Shown here: positions 1 to 6,737 of the stretch, piece by piece
How positions within the stretch are numbered: the stretch's first letter is position 1
Layout: each line of letters begins with the position of its first letter
Source: Acidobacteriaceae bacterium
GTDB taxonomy: Bacteria; Acidobacteriota; Terriglobia; Terriglobales; Acidobacteriaceae
Direction: 5' to 3'
Length of the DNA stretch: 10,757 bases
Assembly (NCBI GenBank): GCA_030040395.1
Contig: JASHTU010000188.1
Location: 1-10,757, forward strand
Program-made: the position numbers and the translations under genes
The notes under the pieces: model-generated
Seen by the model: the letters and a program-made list of their open reading frames with translations, nothing else
Databases searched by the model: none
What the model was told of the DNA's origin: nothing

Positions 1-48
1 TCGGTCAACGGGTCTTTTGGTACCCTGTTCTAAGCAAGGAGCCTGCGC

Positions 49-159
49 ATGAATATCTATTCCCCGTTTTTTGTCGTCCCCGCCGTTATCGCTGTCTTCG
101 CTGTTTGCATTCTCTGGGGGACGAGCAGCAAGGAAGACAAAGGCCCCTCAGCCCATTGA
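49..159 (+). CDS. Small single-span membrane protein (36 aa)
   Basis: Seen: ATG at 49 is preceded by AAGGAG (36-41) with a 7-base spacer, the best ribosome binding site in this part of the window. The reading frame gives 36 residues and stops with TGA at 157-159. Residues 7-24 are an unbroken hydrophobic stretch (FFVVPAVIAVFAVCILWG), followed by a short charged tail containing KEDK, so it should sit in the inner membrane with one helix. It lies 60 bases before the lipoprotein gene on the same strand and is probably co-transcribed. Frames ending just upstream (TAA at 31-33, or TGA at 50-52 overlapping the ATG) could be the tail of a preceding gene, but too little is present to tell. I do not recognise a family. 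Small membrane peptides of this shape often act as anchors or modulators of larger complexes, but no role can be assigned here. Confidence 0.55.
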   Translation: MNIYSPFFVVPAVIAVFAVCILWGTSSKEDKGPSAH

Positions 160-219
160 AGCCGGCTCGATTCCGGGAACCAATCCGCTCCTTTTGCCGT
201 ATACCCGGCCAAGAGGACG

Positions 220-873
220 ATGAGTAATATGCGGTGCTCGAGAGGGAGTCAAAAGCCGAGGAGGGCCTTCGCCGCCATCGGCTTGCTTGCCGCTTTGGCT
301 TTGGCCGGCGGCTTTGCCGGCTGCCGGGTGCAGGTGGACAAGGGCCCCAACGGCGACGACAAAAATGTCCAAGTCGAAACACCCTTTGGCGGCGTTCACG
401 TCAACACCGATCAGACCACGGCCGCCGACTTGGGCCTGCCCGTCTACCCCGGTGCGAAGATAGCGGCGGACAACCAAAAGGAGAAGTCCGCCGATGTGCA
501 CATGGGCTTCGGCGAGTGGGAGCTGCGGGTGCAGGTGGTGAACTTCTCCTCTTCTGACAGCCAGGACAAGGTGGTCGCATTTTATAAGAAGGCCCTGCGG
601 CGCTACGGCGATGTGATTGCCTGCCAGGACCATGCGCCGGTGGGCGCGCCAACAACGACCTCGGAGGGGCTGACCTGCGCCGACCACGGCCACCACCCCC
701 AAATGAAGGTCAACAGCGGAAACTTCAACACCGATTCGGGCGGCTTTGAATTGAAAGCGGGTTCCGAGCGGCGTCAGCACATTGTTGCATTTGAAAGCTC
801 GCCGGCAGGCCAGACGCGCTTCGCGTTGGTGTCGTTGCAGTTGCCAAACGTCGATAACGGCAAAAGCGACTAG
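220..873 (+). CDS. Predicted lipoprotein with a 'LPVYPGA' N-terminal motif, function unknown
   Basis: Seen: 217 residues. A basic N-terminus (KPRR) is followed by a hydrophobic core at residues 16-30 and a lipobox-like GFAG-C with Cys35 as the lipidation site. The -3 residue is Phe, which is unusual. Residue +2 is Arg, not Asp, so outer-membrane sorting is likelier than inner-membrane retention. The mature part contains TPFGGVHV, DLGLPVYPGAK and FYKKALRRYGDVIAC, with three or four further cysteines or histidine-rich segments (DHGHHP). From memory, lipoproteins with this YPGA ... FYKKAL ... RYGDV layout recur in Acidobacteria as hypothetical proteins; I know no assigned function. Start choice: ATG 220 has AAGAGGA (211-217) very close, while ATG 229 gives a better spacing of about 11 bases and loses only three residues, so either is possible. 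It follows the small membrane protein gene and converges with the deoR-type gene 61 bases later. Confidence 0.85.
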   Translation: MSNMRCSRGSQKPRRAFAAIGLLAALALAGGFAGCRVQVDKGPNGDDKNVQVETPFGGVHVNTDQTTAADLGLPVYPGAKIAADNQKEKSADVHMGFGEWELRVQVVNFSSSDSQDKVVAFYKKALRRYGDVIACQDHAPVGAPTTTSEGLTCADHGHHPQMKVNSGNFNTDSGGFELKAGSERRQHIVAFESSPAGQTRFALVSLQLPNVDNGKSD

Positions 874-934
874 AGCTCGCCGCGCGGCGGAGGTCGCTCT
901 GCCGCACGGAAGCCTTAAGGGCGCGGAACCGGTG

Positions 935-1720
935 TCAAACCGCGAGCACGCGAATGCCGCAGGCGGCAAAGGCATGCGCGGCTTCTTCCGAAATGCCGTC
1001 GTCGGTAATCAGCAAATCGATGTCCCGCGGCGGGCAGATGACGGCGCGACTCACCATGCCCAGCTTGCTCGAATCGGCCACCACGATCACCTCGCGCGCC
1101 TGGCGGACCATCTCCCGAAAAACGGCCGCCTCCTCGGGTTCAATGATCGTCGCGCCGTGCTCGGGGTCCATTCCGGTCACACTCAGAAAGAGGCGATCCA
1201 TCACAAACATGTTGAGCGTCTCGAGAGCCGCCGGACCCACCAGCGAATAGGCTCCAGCCCAGCGCATCGAGCCGCCGGTCAGCGTGGTTTCGAGCGCCGT
1301 CACCGAGCTCAGCTCCATGCCGATGTTCACCGCGTTGGTGATGATGTGGATGCCCCGGCGATGCAGAAGCTGGCGGGCAATTGAGGTGGTGGTGGTGCCG
1401 GCGGAGAGGCCGATGGTCTCCTGCTCCTTGACCAGCGCCGCGGCGGCGTGGGCGATGCGCTGCTTTTCGCCGGCGAAGCGCTCTTCGCGCACGTGAAACG
1501 AGGCGTCAAAGCGAAACGGTTCATAGACCGCTTTGCCGGTGAGCATGGCGCCGCCGTGCGTGCGATACACCAGGCCTTGCTGTTCAAGACGCGTCAGATC
1601 GCGGCGAATGCTGGCCGGCGAGGCCGTCAGTTCGGCGGTCAGGTCGTCGACCGAGGTTTTGCCGTGGCGCAGCAGCAGCCGCAGAATATCCTTGGCTCGT
1701 TTATCGGTTTTCGATGACAT
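935..1720 (-). CDS. DeoR-family transcriptional repressor
   Basis: Seen: 261 residues from ATG 1720, the normal length for the family. An upstream extension of the frame to 1837 would run into cutC and lacks family similarity. Residues 6-58 form the DeoR winged helix-turn-helix with the signature SIRRDLTRLEQQGLVYRTHGGA-like segment (37-58, key residues R39, R40, D41, L45, G49, H55, G56, G57). The effector domain (about 80-240) has the phosphosugar-binding loops SAGTTTTSIA (106-115), TNAVN (128-132), LTGG (147-150) and VADSSKLG (214-221), which relate it to the sugar-phosphate isomerase fold. Known: family members usually repress sugar or nucleoside catabolic operons and are released by a phosphorylated intermediate. 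It is the last gene of the receptor-cutC-deoR block, 34 bases after cutC. No good Shine-Dalgarno is visible, and the region just upstream is a palindrome, so translation may depend on coupling to cutC. Inferred: it controls its own operon. Confidence 0.93.
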   Translation of the reverse strand: MSSKTDKRAKDILRLLLRHGKTSVDDLTAELTASPASIRRDLTRLEQQGLVYRTHGGAMLTGKAVYEPFRFDASFHVREERFAGEKQRIAHAAAALVKEQETIGLSAGTTTTSIARQLLHRRGIHIITNAVNIGMELSSVTALETTLTGGSMRWAGAYSLVGPAALETLNMFVMDRLFLSVTGMDPEHGATIIEPEEAAVFREMVRQAREVIVVADSSKLGMVSRAVICPPRDIDLLITDDGISEEAAHAFAACGIRVLAV

Positions 1721-1730
1721 GCTTTGCGCT

Positions 1731-1746
1731 CGTCGGCATGCCGACG
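1731..1746. repeat. 16-base perfect palindrome just upstream of the deoR-type gene
   Basis: CGTCGGCATGCCGACG reads identically on both strands and lies 10 bases upstream of the repressor start codon. In the operon mRNA it can fold as a 6-bp stem with a CATG loop, covering the only GACGAG-like purine stretch that could act as ribosome binding site. It could also be a protein-binding site. Function is inferred. Confidence 0.6.
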
Positions 1747-1770
1747 GTTCCCGGTCATTGCACGGGAACC
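1746..1770 (-). promoter_or_regulatory. Stem-loop spanning the cutC stop codon
   Basis: GGTTCCCG (1746-1753) and CGGGAACC (1763-1770) are perfect 8-bp arms around a 9-base loop that contains the cutC stop (1755-1757). It abuts the palindrome at 1731-1746. No U-tract follows, so a simple rho-independent terminator is unlikely. An mRNA-stabilising or translation-limiting element between cutC and the repressor gene fits better. Confidence 0.5.
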
Positions 1771-2516
1771 CGGCTCCTTTCCCCAGCCGCTTCCATGGCC
1801 CCGCGCAGTCGGCGCACATGCTCTTCGCGCACCGCATAGCGCAGCAGCCGCTCGGGATCGGAGCCCAGCGTGACGGCGTGGTTCCAGTAACGCACCGGGC
1901 TTGGAACGCGGGTCCGCAAGGCGGCGTGAATCTCGGTCACGCCCGAGGCTTGAAGGAACTCACACACGTTCCCGGCCCGAATTCTGCCCGCCCCCATAAG
2001 CGTGATACGGCCCTGGGCTCGCCTCACCAGGCGCGCAATGCACGCCGCGCCGCGCACGCCGTCGGCGGCGCCCCCGGAGGTGAGAATGCGATCAGCGCCG
2101 CTGGCGATGACGTCCTCCAGCGCGTCATCGAGTCCGGCGGAAACATCGAAGGCGCGATGAAAGGTTACCTGCATGGGGCGCGCGGCAGCCACCAGCGCAC
2201 GGGTGCGCTCCACGTCCACGCGCCCGTCGGGAGTCAGCACGCCCAGGACCACGCCGTTGGCGCCCAAGGCGCGCGCCTCCTGCACATCTTCGAGCATCAC
2301 CTCGAACTCATGCGCGGTATAGCAAAAATCGTCCCCGCGCGGGCGCACCATCATGAAAACATCAATACCCACCGCCGCGCGCACGGCCCGCAGCAGGCCG
2401 CTGCTCGGCGTGATTCCCCCCTCGCGCAGCGCAGAGCAGAGTTCCACGCGCTCGGCCCCGCCCGCCTGCGCCGCCAAAGCCGATTCCACCGAGTCCACAC
2501 AAATCTCAAGCACCAT
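1755..2516 (-). CDS. cutC: CutC family TIM-barrel protein
   Basis: Seen: 253 residues from ATG 2516. A TTG nine bases upstream is also in frame, but M-x-LEIC is the usual family start. Family motifs in order: LEICVDS (3-9), [11 protein letters not shown] (20-30), GGITPS (33-38), PRGDDF (59-64), [11 protein letters not shown] (88-98), FHRAFD (119-124), RILTSGG (143-149), [10 protein letters not shown] (174-183) and EIHAAL (195-200). All parts of the barrel are present. Known: the name comes from an Escherichia coli copper-sensitivity phenotype that was later traced to the small RNA MicL encoded in the gene's 3' part, so a copper role for the protein is doubtful and its reaction is not established. 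Here it sits between a TonB-dependent receptor gene (gap 103 bases) and a DeoR-type repressor gene (gap 34 bases). That context suggests a step in catabolism of an imported compound, probably carbohydrate. This last point is inference. Confidence 0.94.
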   Translation of the reverse strand: MVLEICVDSVESALAAQAGGAERVELCSALREGGITPSSGLLRAVRAAVGIDVFMMVRPRGDDFCYTAHEFEVMLEDVQEARALGANGVVLGVLTPDGRVDVERTRALVAAARPMQVTFHRAFDVSAGLDDALEDVIASGADRILTSGGAADGVRGAACIARLVRRAQGRITLMGAGRIRAGNVCEFLQASGVTEIHAALRTRVPSPVRYWNHAVTLGSDPERLLRYAVREEHVRRLRGAMEAAGERSRVPVQ

Positions 2517-2552
2517 GTTCGCCAAGTCCCAATTTCCAAGCCCCGGATTTCA

Positions 2553-2577
2553 TCCCGCCGGCCATGCGGCGGCGGGA
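2553..2577 (-). promoter_or_regulatory. Intercistronic stem-loop between receptor gene and cutC
   Basis: TCCCGCCG (2553-2560) and CGGCGGGA (2570-2577) form a perfect, very GC-rich 8-bp stem with a 9-base loop, 42 bases after the receptor stop codon in the direction of transcription. No T-run follows on the minus strand. It may protect the 3' end of the receptor message or partly terminate transcription, giving more receptor than CutC. Role inferred from position. Confidence 0.5.
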
Positions 2578-2619
2578 GCATTGCGGAACGAAAAATCCTT
2601 GCCCGCGCACGCGCGGCGG

Positions 2620-5600
2620 CTAGAAATCGTAGTGCGCAGAGAACTGCAGACGACGCTCGGTCGAACGCGGGCCTTGCAGCGAAACGTTGCCGAACAGAGG
2701 GTCCTGGATGCCGGTGTCGGGATTGCCATAGCTCACAATGTTGAAGGCGTTGAATGCGTCAAAGCGGAAACCCACCGTGTGACTCTCAAATAGGTGGAAG
2801 TCCTTGAACGCCGATAGGTCGGTGTTGAAGTAGCCGGGGCCCCGCACGGCGCCATTGCTTTCGCTGCCGAAGGCGTTCGGCGCGGGCACGCCAAAAGCGC
2901 ATACGCCGTTATCGGCGCCGGCCGTGGTGCAGGGCGATGCCGAGGGATCCGTGCCAAACCAGTTCGCGTTGCTGCGATTGACCAGGCGAAGTTTGCGGTA
3001 CTGGTTCACTCGGTAGACGCCGGAAATGCTCTCCGAATTGTTGTTGGGGCCAGTGATGGTCTCGGGAAAGCCCGAATAGCCCAGAATGGCCGTGGAGAGC
3101 TTCCATCCACCCACCACCTCATCCAAGCCCCGGTTGCTTCCGGACAGGAATTCCTGGCCGCGGCCGACGGGTAGCGCATAAACTCCGGTGGCCGAAAAGT
3201 CATGCCGCACATCGTAGCCTGCCGGCCCGTAGTCGGCTGCGCTGTTGTAGTAGTCCTGAAACTCTCCGCTGAATCCATTCACGTTCAGGAAATAGTTGCC
3301 CAAGCTGTTGGTCATGGCCCTGCCGTAGGTGTAGTTGACGGTGAATTCCAGGCCATGAGTCGCATGCTGGCGCAGCACGGCTTGCAGCGCGTTGTAGTTC
3401 ATCATGGCGCGCGACTCGGTGATCATCAGCGTGCCGGGGCCTACCCCCACCGGCGTCATGGGATTGAGCGTATCCACGCCGGCGACCCCGATGTACTGGT
3501 TGTTATAGTAGGGGGCGGAGGTCGGATCCGCATTGTTCAAGGGCGCGTTCACATTGCCGTAGTCTTCAACGTGCTGGCCCTGCTCGCCAAGATAACCCAC
3601 CTGCAGCGCGGCGGTGTGCGTAAGCGCGTACTCGGCGGTCAGATTCCATTCCTGCACGTAAGCCGGCTCGATGTTCTGCGGATAGACATTGAAATACGAT
3701 GAGCCGCTGTAGCTGGTCGTGCCGCCGGTAAAGCCTTCCTCGGCGGTGCGCGGCACGGTCACTTGGCCGGGCGCCGGCGAATCGACTTGGATATTGACCG
3801 CCTGGATAAAGGGCGCGATGGCCGTCAGGCGCTGGTTGTAGGAGTTGCCTTCAAAGAAGCTGGTGGCGCCATAGCCGCCGCGGATCACGGCGCGGTCATT
3901 GATCTGATAGGCAAAGCCCAGGTGCGGCATCCACTGGCGGAAGTTCGGTTGGTAGCAGGCGCGGTTACTGCAGATGCCCGTCTGGGGCGGCGCGCCCGCA
4001 GGCGTCTGCCCGGCATAGAGGATCTGTCCCGTCGTCAGGTTGATGGTGCCAGTCTTGTTGTTCTGCTCGATCCACGGCTCATCGTATTCATAGCGGAGGC
4101 CGAAGATCAGCGTCAGACGGGGAGTGATCTTGTAATTGTCCTGTACAAAGCCCGCCACGCGCCATTGCCGCTGGCCAACGTTGACGCTGCCCAGCGTCAC
4201 GCCCACCCCCTGCACGCGGTCCAGCACAAAGTCCGCCGCTCCATACCCCCCGGCATTGGCGACCGTAGGAGAAGGATTTGCTGTGAACGCCCCGGTGTAA
4301 TTCATAGAGCCGAGATAGCCGTCGTTGTTGCCGGTGGGGTAATTGTTCTGGTAACGGATGGCCTGCATGCCCATGCTCAGGAAGTGAAGACCACGCTGCC
4401 AGGTCAGGTTGTCGCTGTAGCTGTAAGTGTTGTCGATGACCCCGCCATCGTATGCCGAAGTGCCCACGCTGCTGATGCCGTTATTGATGCTCTGGTTACT
4501 GAAGCCGTTGAATCTCTGGTTGGGAAACGCAATGCCCACCTTGGCGTTGCCGCCGGTTCCGAAAGCGCCGGTGGGGTCGAGCGGAAAGCCCTGGTTCCAA
4601 TCGGTGCGCGTAAAGCCGGCCCGCGCGGAATTGACCAGCGAAGACGAGAACATGTGCACCCAGTTCGTGCCCACGATCCAGGTGGGGAACAGATCCACGC
4701 CCGGAAAGCTGATGGCCAGCACCGGCGTGGAACCGTCATAGGCGTGCGAGATCGAGTAGAATCCCGTGATCTTGTCGTTGGCGCGCATGTCGTATTCAAG
4801 CTTCACGTCACCCTGGTCGTTGCCCTTGTAATTCACATACGGCGCCTCGTAGTTGTTGTCGGCGATCCCATCCAGGGGTGGCACGCATTTTCCGTTGGCT
4901 GGCGTCACCGGATTCGAGCCGCCGCAATCGGGATAAAACTTGGGATTCGAAAACAGGAATTTGGCGACGGGGTTGACGATCGGCACGCCCTGATTGTTGT
5001 TGTACGGGGCGAAGTTGTTCTCCGGATCGTAAAGCTGGATTTTATTGGAGCCGGTGAGCAGCACGGAAAAATCGCCGTTGCGCATGGCGTCCGGAATCAC
5101 ACTCGCCGATCCCAGCCCGCCCTGATGCCAGCGCGAGCCTAGATAATCGCCGAAGAAAAACAGTTTGTTGCGGAAGATGGGCCCGCCGATCTGGCCGCCG
5201 AACTGGTCAAACGAAAACGGACTGATCGACTTTGGTGGCGTGGATTGCCCGTTCGAGTAGGAGTTGGCGTCAAACCGGTAATCCTGCACAAAGCCGTAGG
5301 CGGAGCCGTGGAAGTGGTTGGTCCCGCTCTTGAGCACGCTCACCACGCCCGCGCCGTTCACGTTTCCGTAATCAGTCGGCGAGTCGGCCGTGATCACCTT
5401 GATCTCCTGGAGAGCCTGCGGGGCCGGGCTATAGGAAATCAGGTTGTTGTAGGTTTCGTTCATGTCGATGCCGTCGAGGGTGTAGTTATTGGCTTGGGCG
5501 CGATTGCCGTTGAAGTTCGGGGTATCGGTGAAAAAGGTGCTGCGCTCAAAGCTCGTGGTTCCTGAGGTTCCCGCTGTGTCCACGGCGCCTGGCAGATAGA

Positions 5601-6078
5601 GCGTGAGTGCGGAGAAATCCAGCCCGTTCAAGGGAAAATTCTGAATCACGTTGGAAGTGAACGTGCTCCCCAGGGTCAGATTGTCCGTGTCCAGAATGGG
5701 GGCCGCTGCTGAGACGCTGACCGTGGTCGCGGTGCTGCCCACCACGAGCTTCACGTTGAAATCCGCAATCTGCAGCACCTCCAAACTGAAGGGCGGGAGT
5801 GTGGTCTTCTCAAAACCGCTGGCTTCCACCGTCACCTGATAGTGGCCGATGGGCAGAAAATCGATGCGGTAAACACCCTCCGCATTGGTCGTCGTGGGCG
5901 TGTCCACATTGGTGTCGAGATTGTGGGCCACTACCTGGGCGCCGGCAACCACAGCCCCGCTCGGGTCGGTCACTTCACCGGTAATGGCGCCGGTTACGGT
6001 CTGTGCCCGAGCCACGCCGATGCAACCCAGCGCAGCCAGCGCGCAGCCCAGAAACATGCAGAACCTATGAGTTTTCAT
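2620..6078 (-). CDS. TonB-dependent outer-membrane receptor, Oar-like, with carboxypeptidase-regulatory-like domain
   Basis: Seen: 1152 residues. Signal peptide 1-25 ends in ARA before Gln26. A carboxypeptidase regulatory-like (transthyretin/Ig-type) domain covers about 30-112 (GAITGEVTDPSGAVVAGA ... TNAEGVYRIDFLPIGHYQVTVEASGF). A plug-type domain follows (about 130-260, with YTLDGIDMNETYNN and VSVLKSGTNHFHGSAYG). The remainder is a large beta-barrel rich in Asn, Gly and aromatics, and it ends in aromatic Phe (FSAHYDF) as outer-membrane barrels do. Cysteine pairs around DCGG ... GKC, ICSNRAC and PCTT ... GVC are spaced like disulfides in surface loops. No clear TonB box is visible before the first domain. 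Known: such receptors are numerous in Acidobacteria and are assumed to import oligosaccharides or other large ligands; the ligand here is unknown. ATG 6078 is fixed by GGAGG (6085-6089) with a 6-base spacer. It is the first gene of the operon with cutC and the DeoR-type repressor. Confidence 0.93.
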   Translation of the reverse strand: MKTHRFCMFLGCALAALGCIGVARAQTVTGAITGEVTDPSGAVVAGAQVVAHNLDTNVDTPTTTNAEGVYRIDFLPIGHYQVTVEASGFEKTTLPPFSLEVLQIADFNVKLVVGSTATTVSVSAAAPILDTDNLTLGSTFTSNVIQNFPLNGLDFSALTLYLPGAVDTAGTSGTTSFERSTFFTDTPNFNGNRAQANNYTLDGIDMNETYNNLISYSPAPQALQEIKVITADSPTDYGNVNGAGVVSVLKSGTNHFHGSAYGFVQDYRFDANSYSNGQSTPPKSISPFSFDQFGGQIGGPIFRNKLFFFGDYLGSRWHQGGLGSASVIPDAMRNGDFSVLLTGSNKIQLYDPENNFAPYNNNQGVPIVNPVAKFLFSNPKFYPDCGGSNPVTPANGKCVPPLDGIADNNYEAPYVNYKGNDQGDVKLEYDMRANDKITGFYSISHAYDGSTPVLAISFPGVDLFPTWIVGTNWVHMFSSSLVNSARAGFTRTDWNQGFPLDPTGAFGTGGNAKVGIAFPNQRFNGFSNQSINNGISSVGTSAYDGGVIDNTYSYSDNLTWQRGLHFLSMGMQAIRYQNNYPTGNNDGYLGSMNYTGAFTANPSPTVANAGGYGAADFVLDRVQGVGVTLGSVNVGQRQWRVAGFVQDNYKITPRLTLIFGLRYEYDEPWIEQNNKTGTINLTTGQILYAGQTPAGAPPQTGICSNRACYQPNFRQWMPHLGFAYQINDRAVIRGGYGATSFFEGNSYNQRLTAIAPFIQAVNIQVDSPAPGQVTVPRTAEEGFTGGTTSYSGSSYFNVYPQNIEPAYVQEWNLTAEYALTHTAALQVGYLGEQGQHVEDYGNVNAPLNNADPTSAPYYNNQYIGVAGVDTLNPMTPVGVGPGTLMITESRAMMNYNALQAVLRQHATHGLEFTVNYTYGRAMTNSLGNYFLNVNGFSGEFQDYYNSAADYGPAGYDVRHDFSATGVYALPVGRGQEFLSGSNRGLDEVVGGWKLSTAILGYSGFPETITGPNNNSESISGVYRVNQYRKLRLVNRSNANWFGTDPSASPCTTAGADNGVCAFGVPAPNAFGSESNGAVRGPGYFNTDLSAFKDFHLFESHTVGFRFDAFNAFNIVSYGNPDTGIQDPLFGNVSLQGPRSTERRLQFSAHYDF

Positions 6079-6118
6079 TCGAGGCCTCCGTTAAGTTGTT
6101 GGAGCGATAGAAATCCTT

Positions 6119-6149
6119 ACCGGCGACTCCGTTGGCGGAGTATTCCGGT
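6119..6149 (-). promoter_or_regulatory. Leader stem-loop upstream of the receptor gene
   Basis: ACTCCG (6126-6131) and CGGAGT (6136-6141) pair around a 4-base loop, and the stem is extended beyond a small internal loop by ACCGG (6119-6123) with CCGGT (6145-6149). In the mRNA, one arm carries AACGGAG, which is repeated exactly at the receptor's Shine-Dalgarno site. The other arm (CTCCG) could therefore pair with either, giving a possible on/off switch for translation. Folding is by eye. Confidence 0.45.
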
Positions 6150-6243
6150 TGCAGTCAGAGATTCGAAAAAGCTTGTCACGCCCAGCTGCGCTCCTTCGGT
6201 CACCCGCGGAACGGCAAACAAGGCATTTCCCCATCGATCAGCC

Positions 6244-6272
6244 ACAATATTCCAAAATGATCATATTGTCAA
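6244..6272 (-). promoter_or_regulatory. Sigma-70-type promoter of the receptor-cutC-deoR operon
   Basis: On the minus strand, a perfect -35 TTGACA (6267-6272) is followed by a 17-base spacer and TATTGT (6244-6249, four of six matches to TATAAT). It lies in the only markedly AT-rich stretch of the region. Transcription would begin near 6237, giving a leader of roughly 160 nt before the receptor start codon. Confidence 0.65.
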
Positions 6273-6293
6273 CAAAAATGATCGTTTTGATCA
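6253..6293. promoter_or_regulatory. Repeated TGATC operator sites overlapping the operon promoter
   Basis: AAAATGATC occurs at 6254-6262 and again at 6275-6283, exactly 21 bases apart (two helical turns), flanking the -35 box. The first lies in CAAAATGATCATATTG (6253-6268), a palindrome with 14 of 16 positions symmetric, inside the promoter spacer. A further TGATCA is at 6288-6293, forming ATGATC-N5-GATCAT with the second site. Binding would block RNA polymerase. The DeoR-type repressor of the same operon is the obvious candidate ligand of these sites, but this is inferred. Confidence 0.55.
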
Positions 6294-6300
6294 TAAATAG

Positions 6301-6737
6301 CGCAAATGTGTGTAGCGACTGAATTTGCTCCCGCCCTGCCCAATCAGGAAACTGCTTCCCCCACACCCCTTTGCGCCCGCAGCGCCCTCCTCGCCGCGGC
6401 CGGCGTGCGCGTTTCCAGCCATCCCCTCGCCGCACAACCCGGCTCAATCGCCTGCATCTCCCGGTATGCCGCCGGCGGAGGCGCGGCGGCAGGCGAATTA
6501 ATCGTCGATCGAAATTGGGTATATGCTGGGCTCAATCCCGAAGGAACGCCATGCCCACAAGACGCCGTGAATCATAAGGGACCTGAGACGCAATGCGGCG
6601 GAACAAACGCGGACGAAAATGGGATCGCGGGTGGCCTGGGAGCCGTGCCGCGCATCCAACCGCAAGGGTTTTGCCATGGGGGCAGCTCTAAGCGACGTTT
6701 CCCAACCACGGTTTGACAACAGTGTCCGGTGAGTACG
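6301..6737. other. Intergenic region between divergent receptor operon and response regulator gene
   Basis: About 437 bases without a convincing gene. Frames open across it have composition unlike the neighbouring genes and no recognisable motifs. It must hold the promoter of the response regulator gene. TATATG at 6520-6525 with TTAATC 16 bases upstream is the only weak candidate, and TTGACA at 6713-6718 has no partner -10. An eight-codon frame at 6550 (after AAGGA) exists but is too short to judge. Confidence 0.4.

Noticed and set aside
1..52. Possible tails of an upstream gene (TAA at 31-33 or TGA at 50-52)
   Set aside because: Two different frames end here and a third stays open, with only 10-16 codons visible. 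None can be preferred from the sequence.
878..889. CGCCGCGCGGCG palindrome after the lipoprotein gene as a terminator
   Set aside because: Only a short stem can form and no T-run follows in either direction. GC-rich DNA produces such short palindromes often.
148..975. 275-codon open frame on the - strand over the lipoprotein gene
   Set aside because: It is antisense to a gene with a clear signal and lipobox, and has no ribosome binding site or recognisable motif.
1721..1837. N-terminal extension of the DeoR-type repressor
   Set aside because: It overlaps the end of cutC, lacks DeoR similarity, and the family's usual start coincides with ATG 1720.
1533..2744. 403-codon open frame on the + strand across the cutC/deoR region
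   Set aside because: It is antisense to two well-supported family members and its translation is Arg/His/Ala-rich without motifs.
3763..5142. 459-codon open frame on the + strand inside the receptor gene
   Set aside because: It lies fully antisense to the receptor coding sequence, has a Val/Arg/His/Ala composition typical of a reverse-complement shadow in GC-rich DNA, and shows no family motif.
6306..6716. 136-codon frame between the receptor operon and the response regulator
   Set aside because: No ribosome binding site, no motif, and composition unlike neighbouring genes. The antisense frame over 6498-7295 is likewise a shadow of the response regulator gene.
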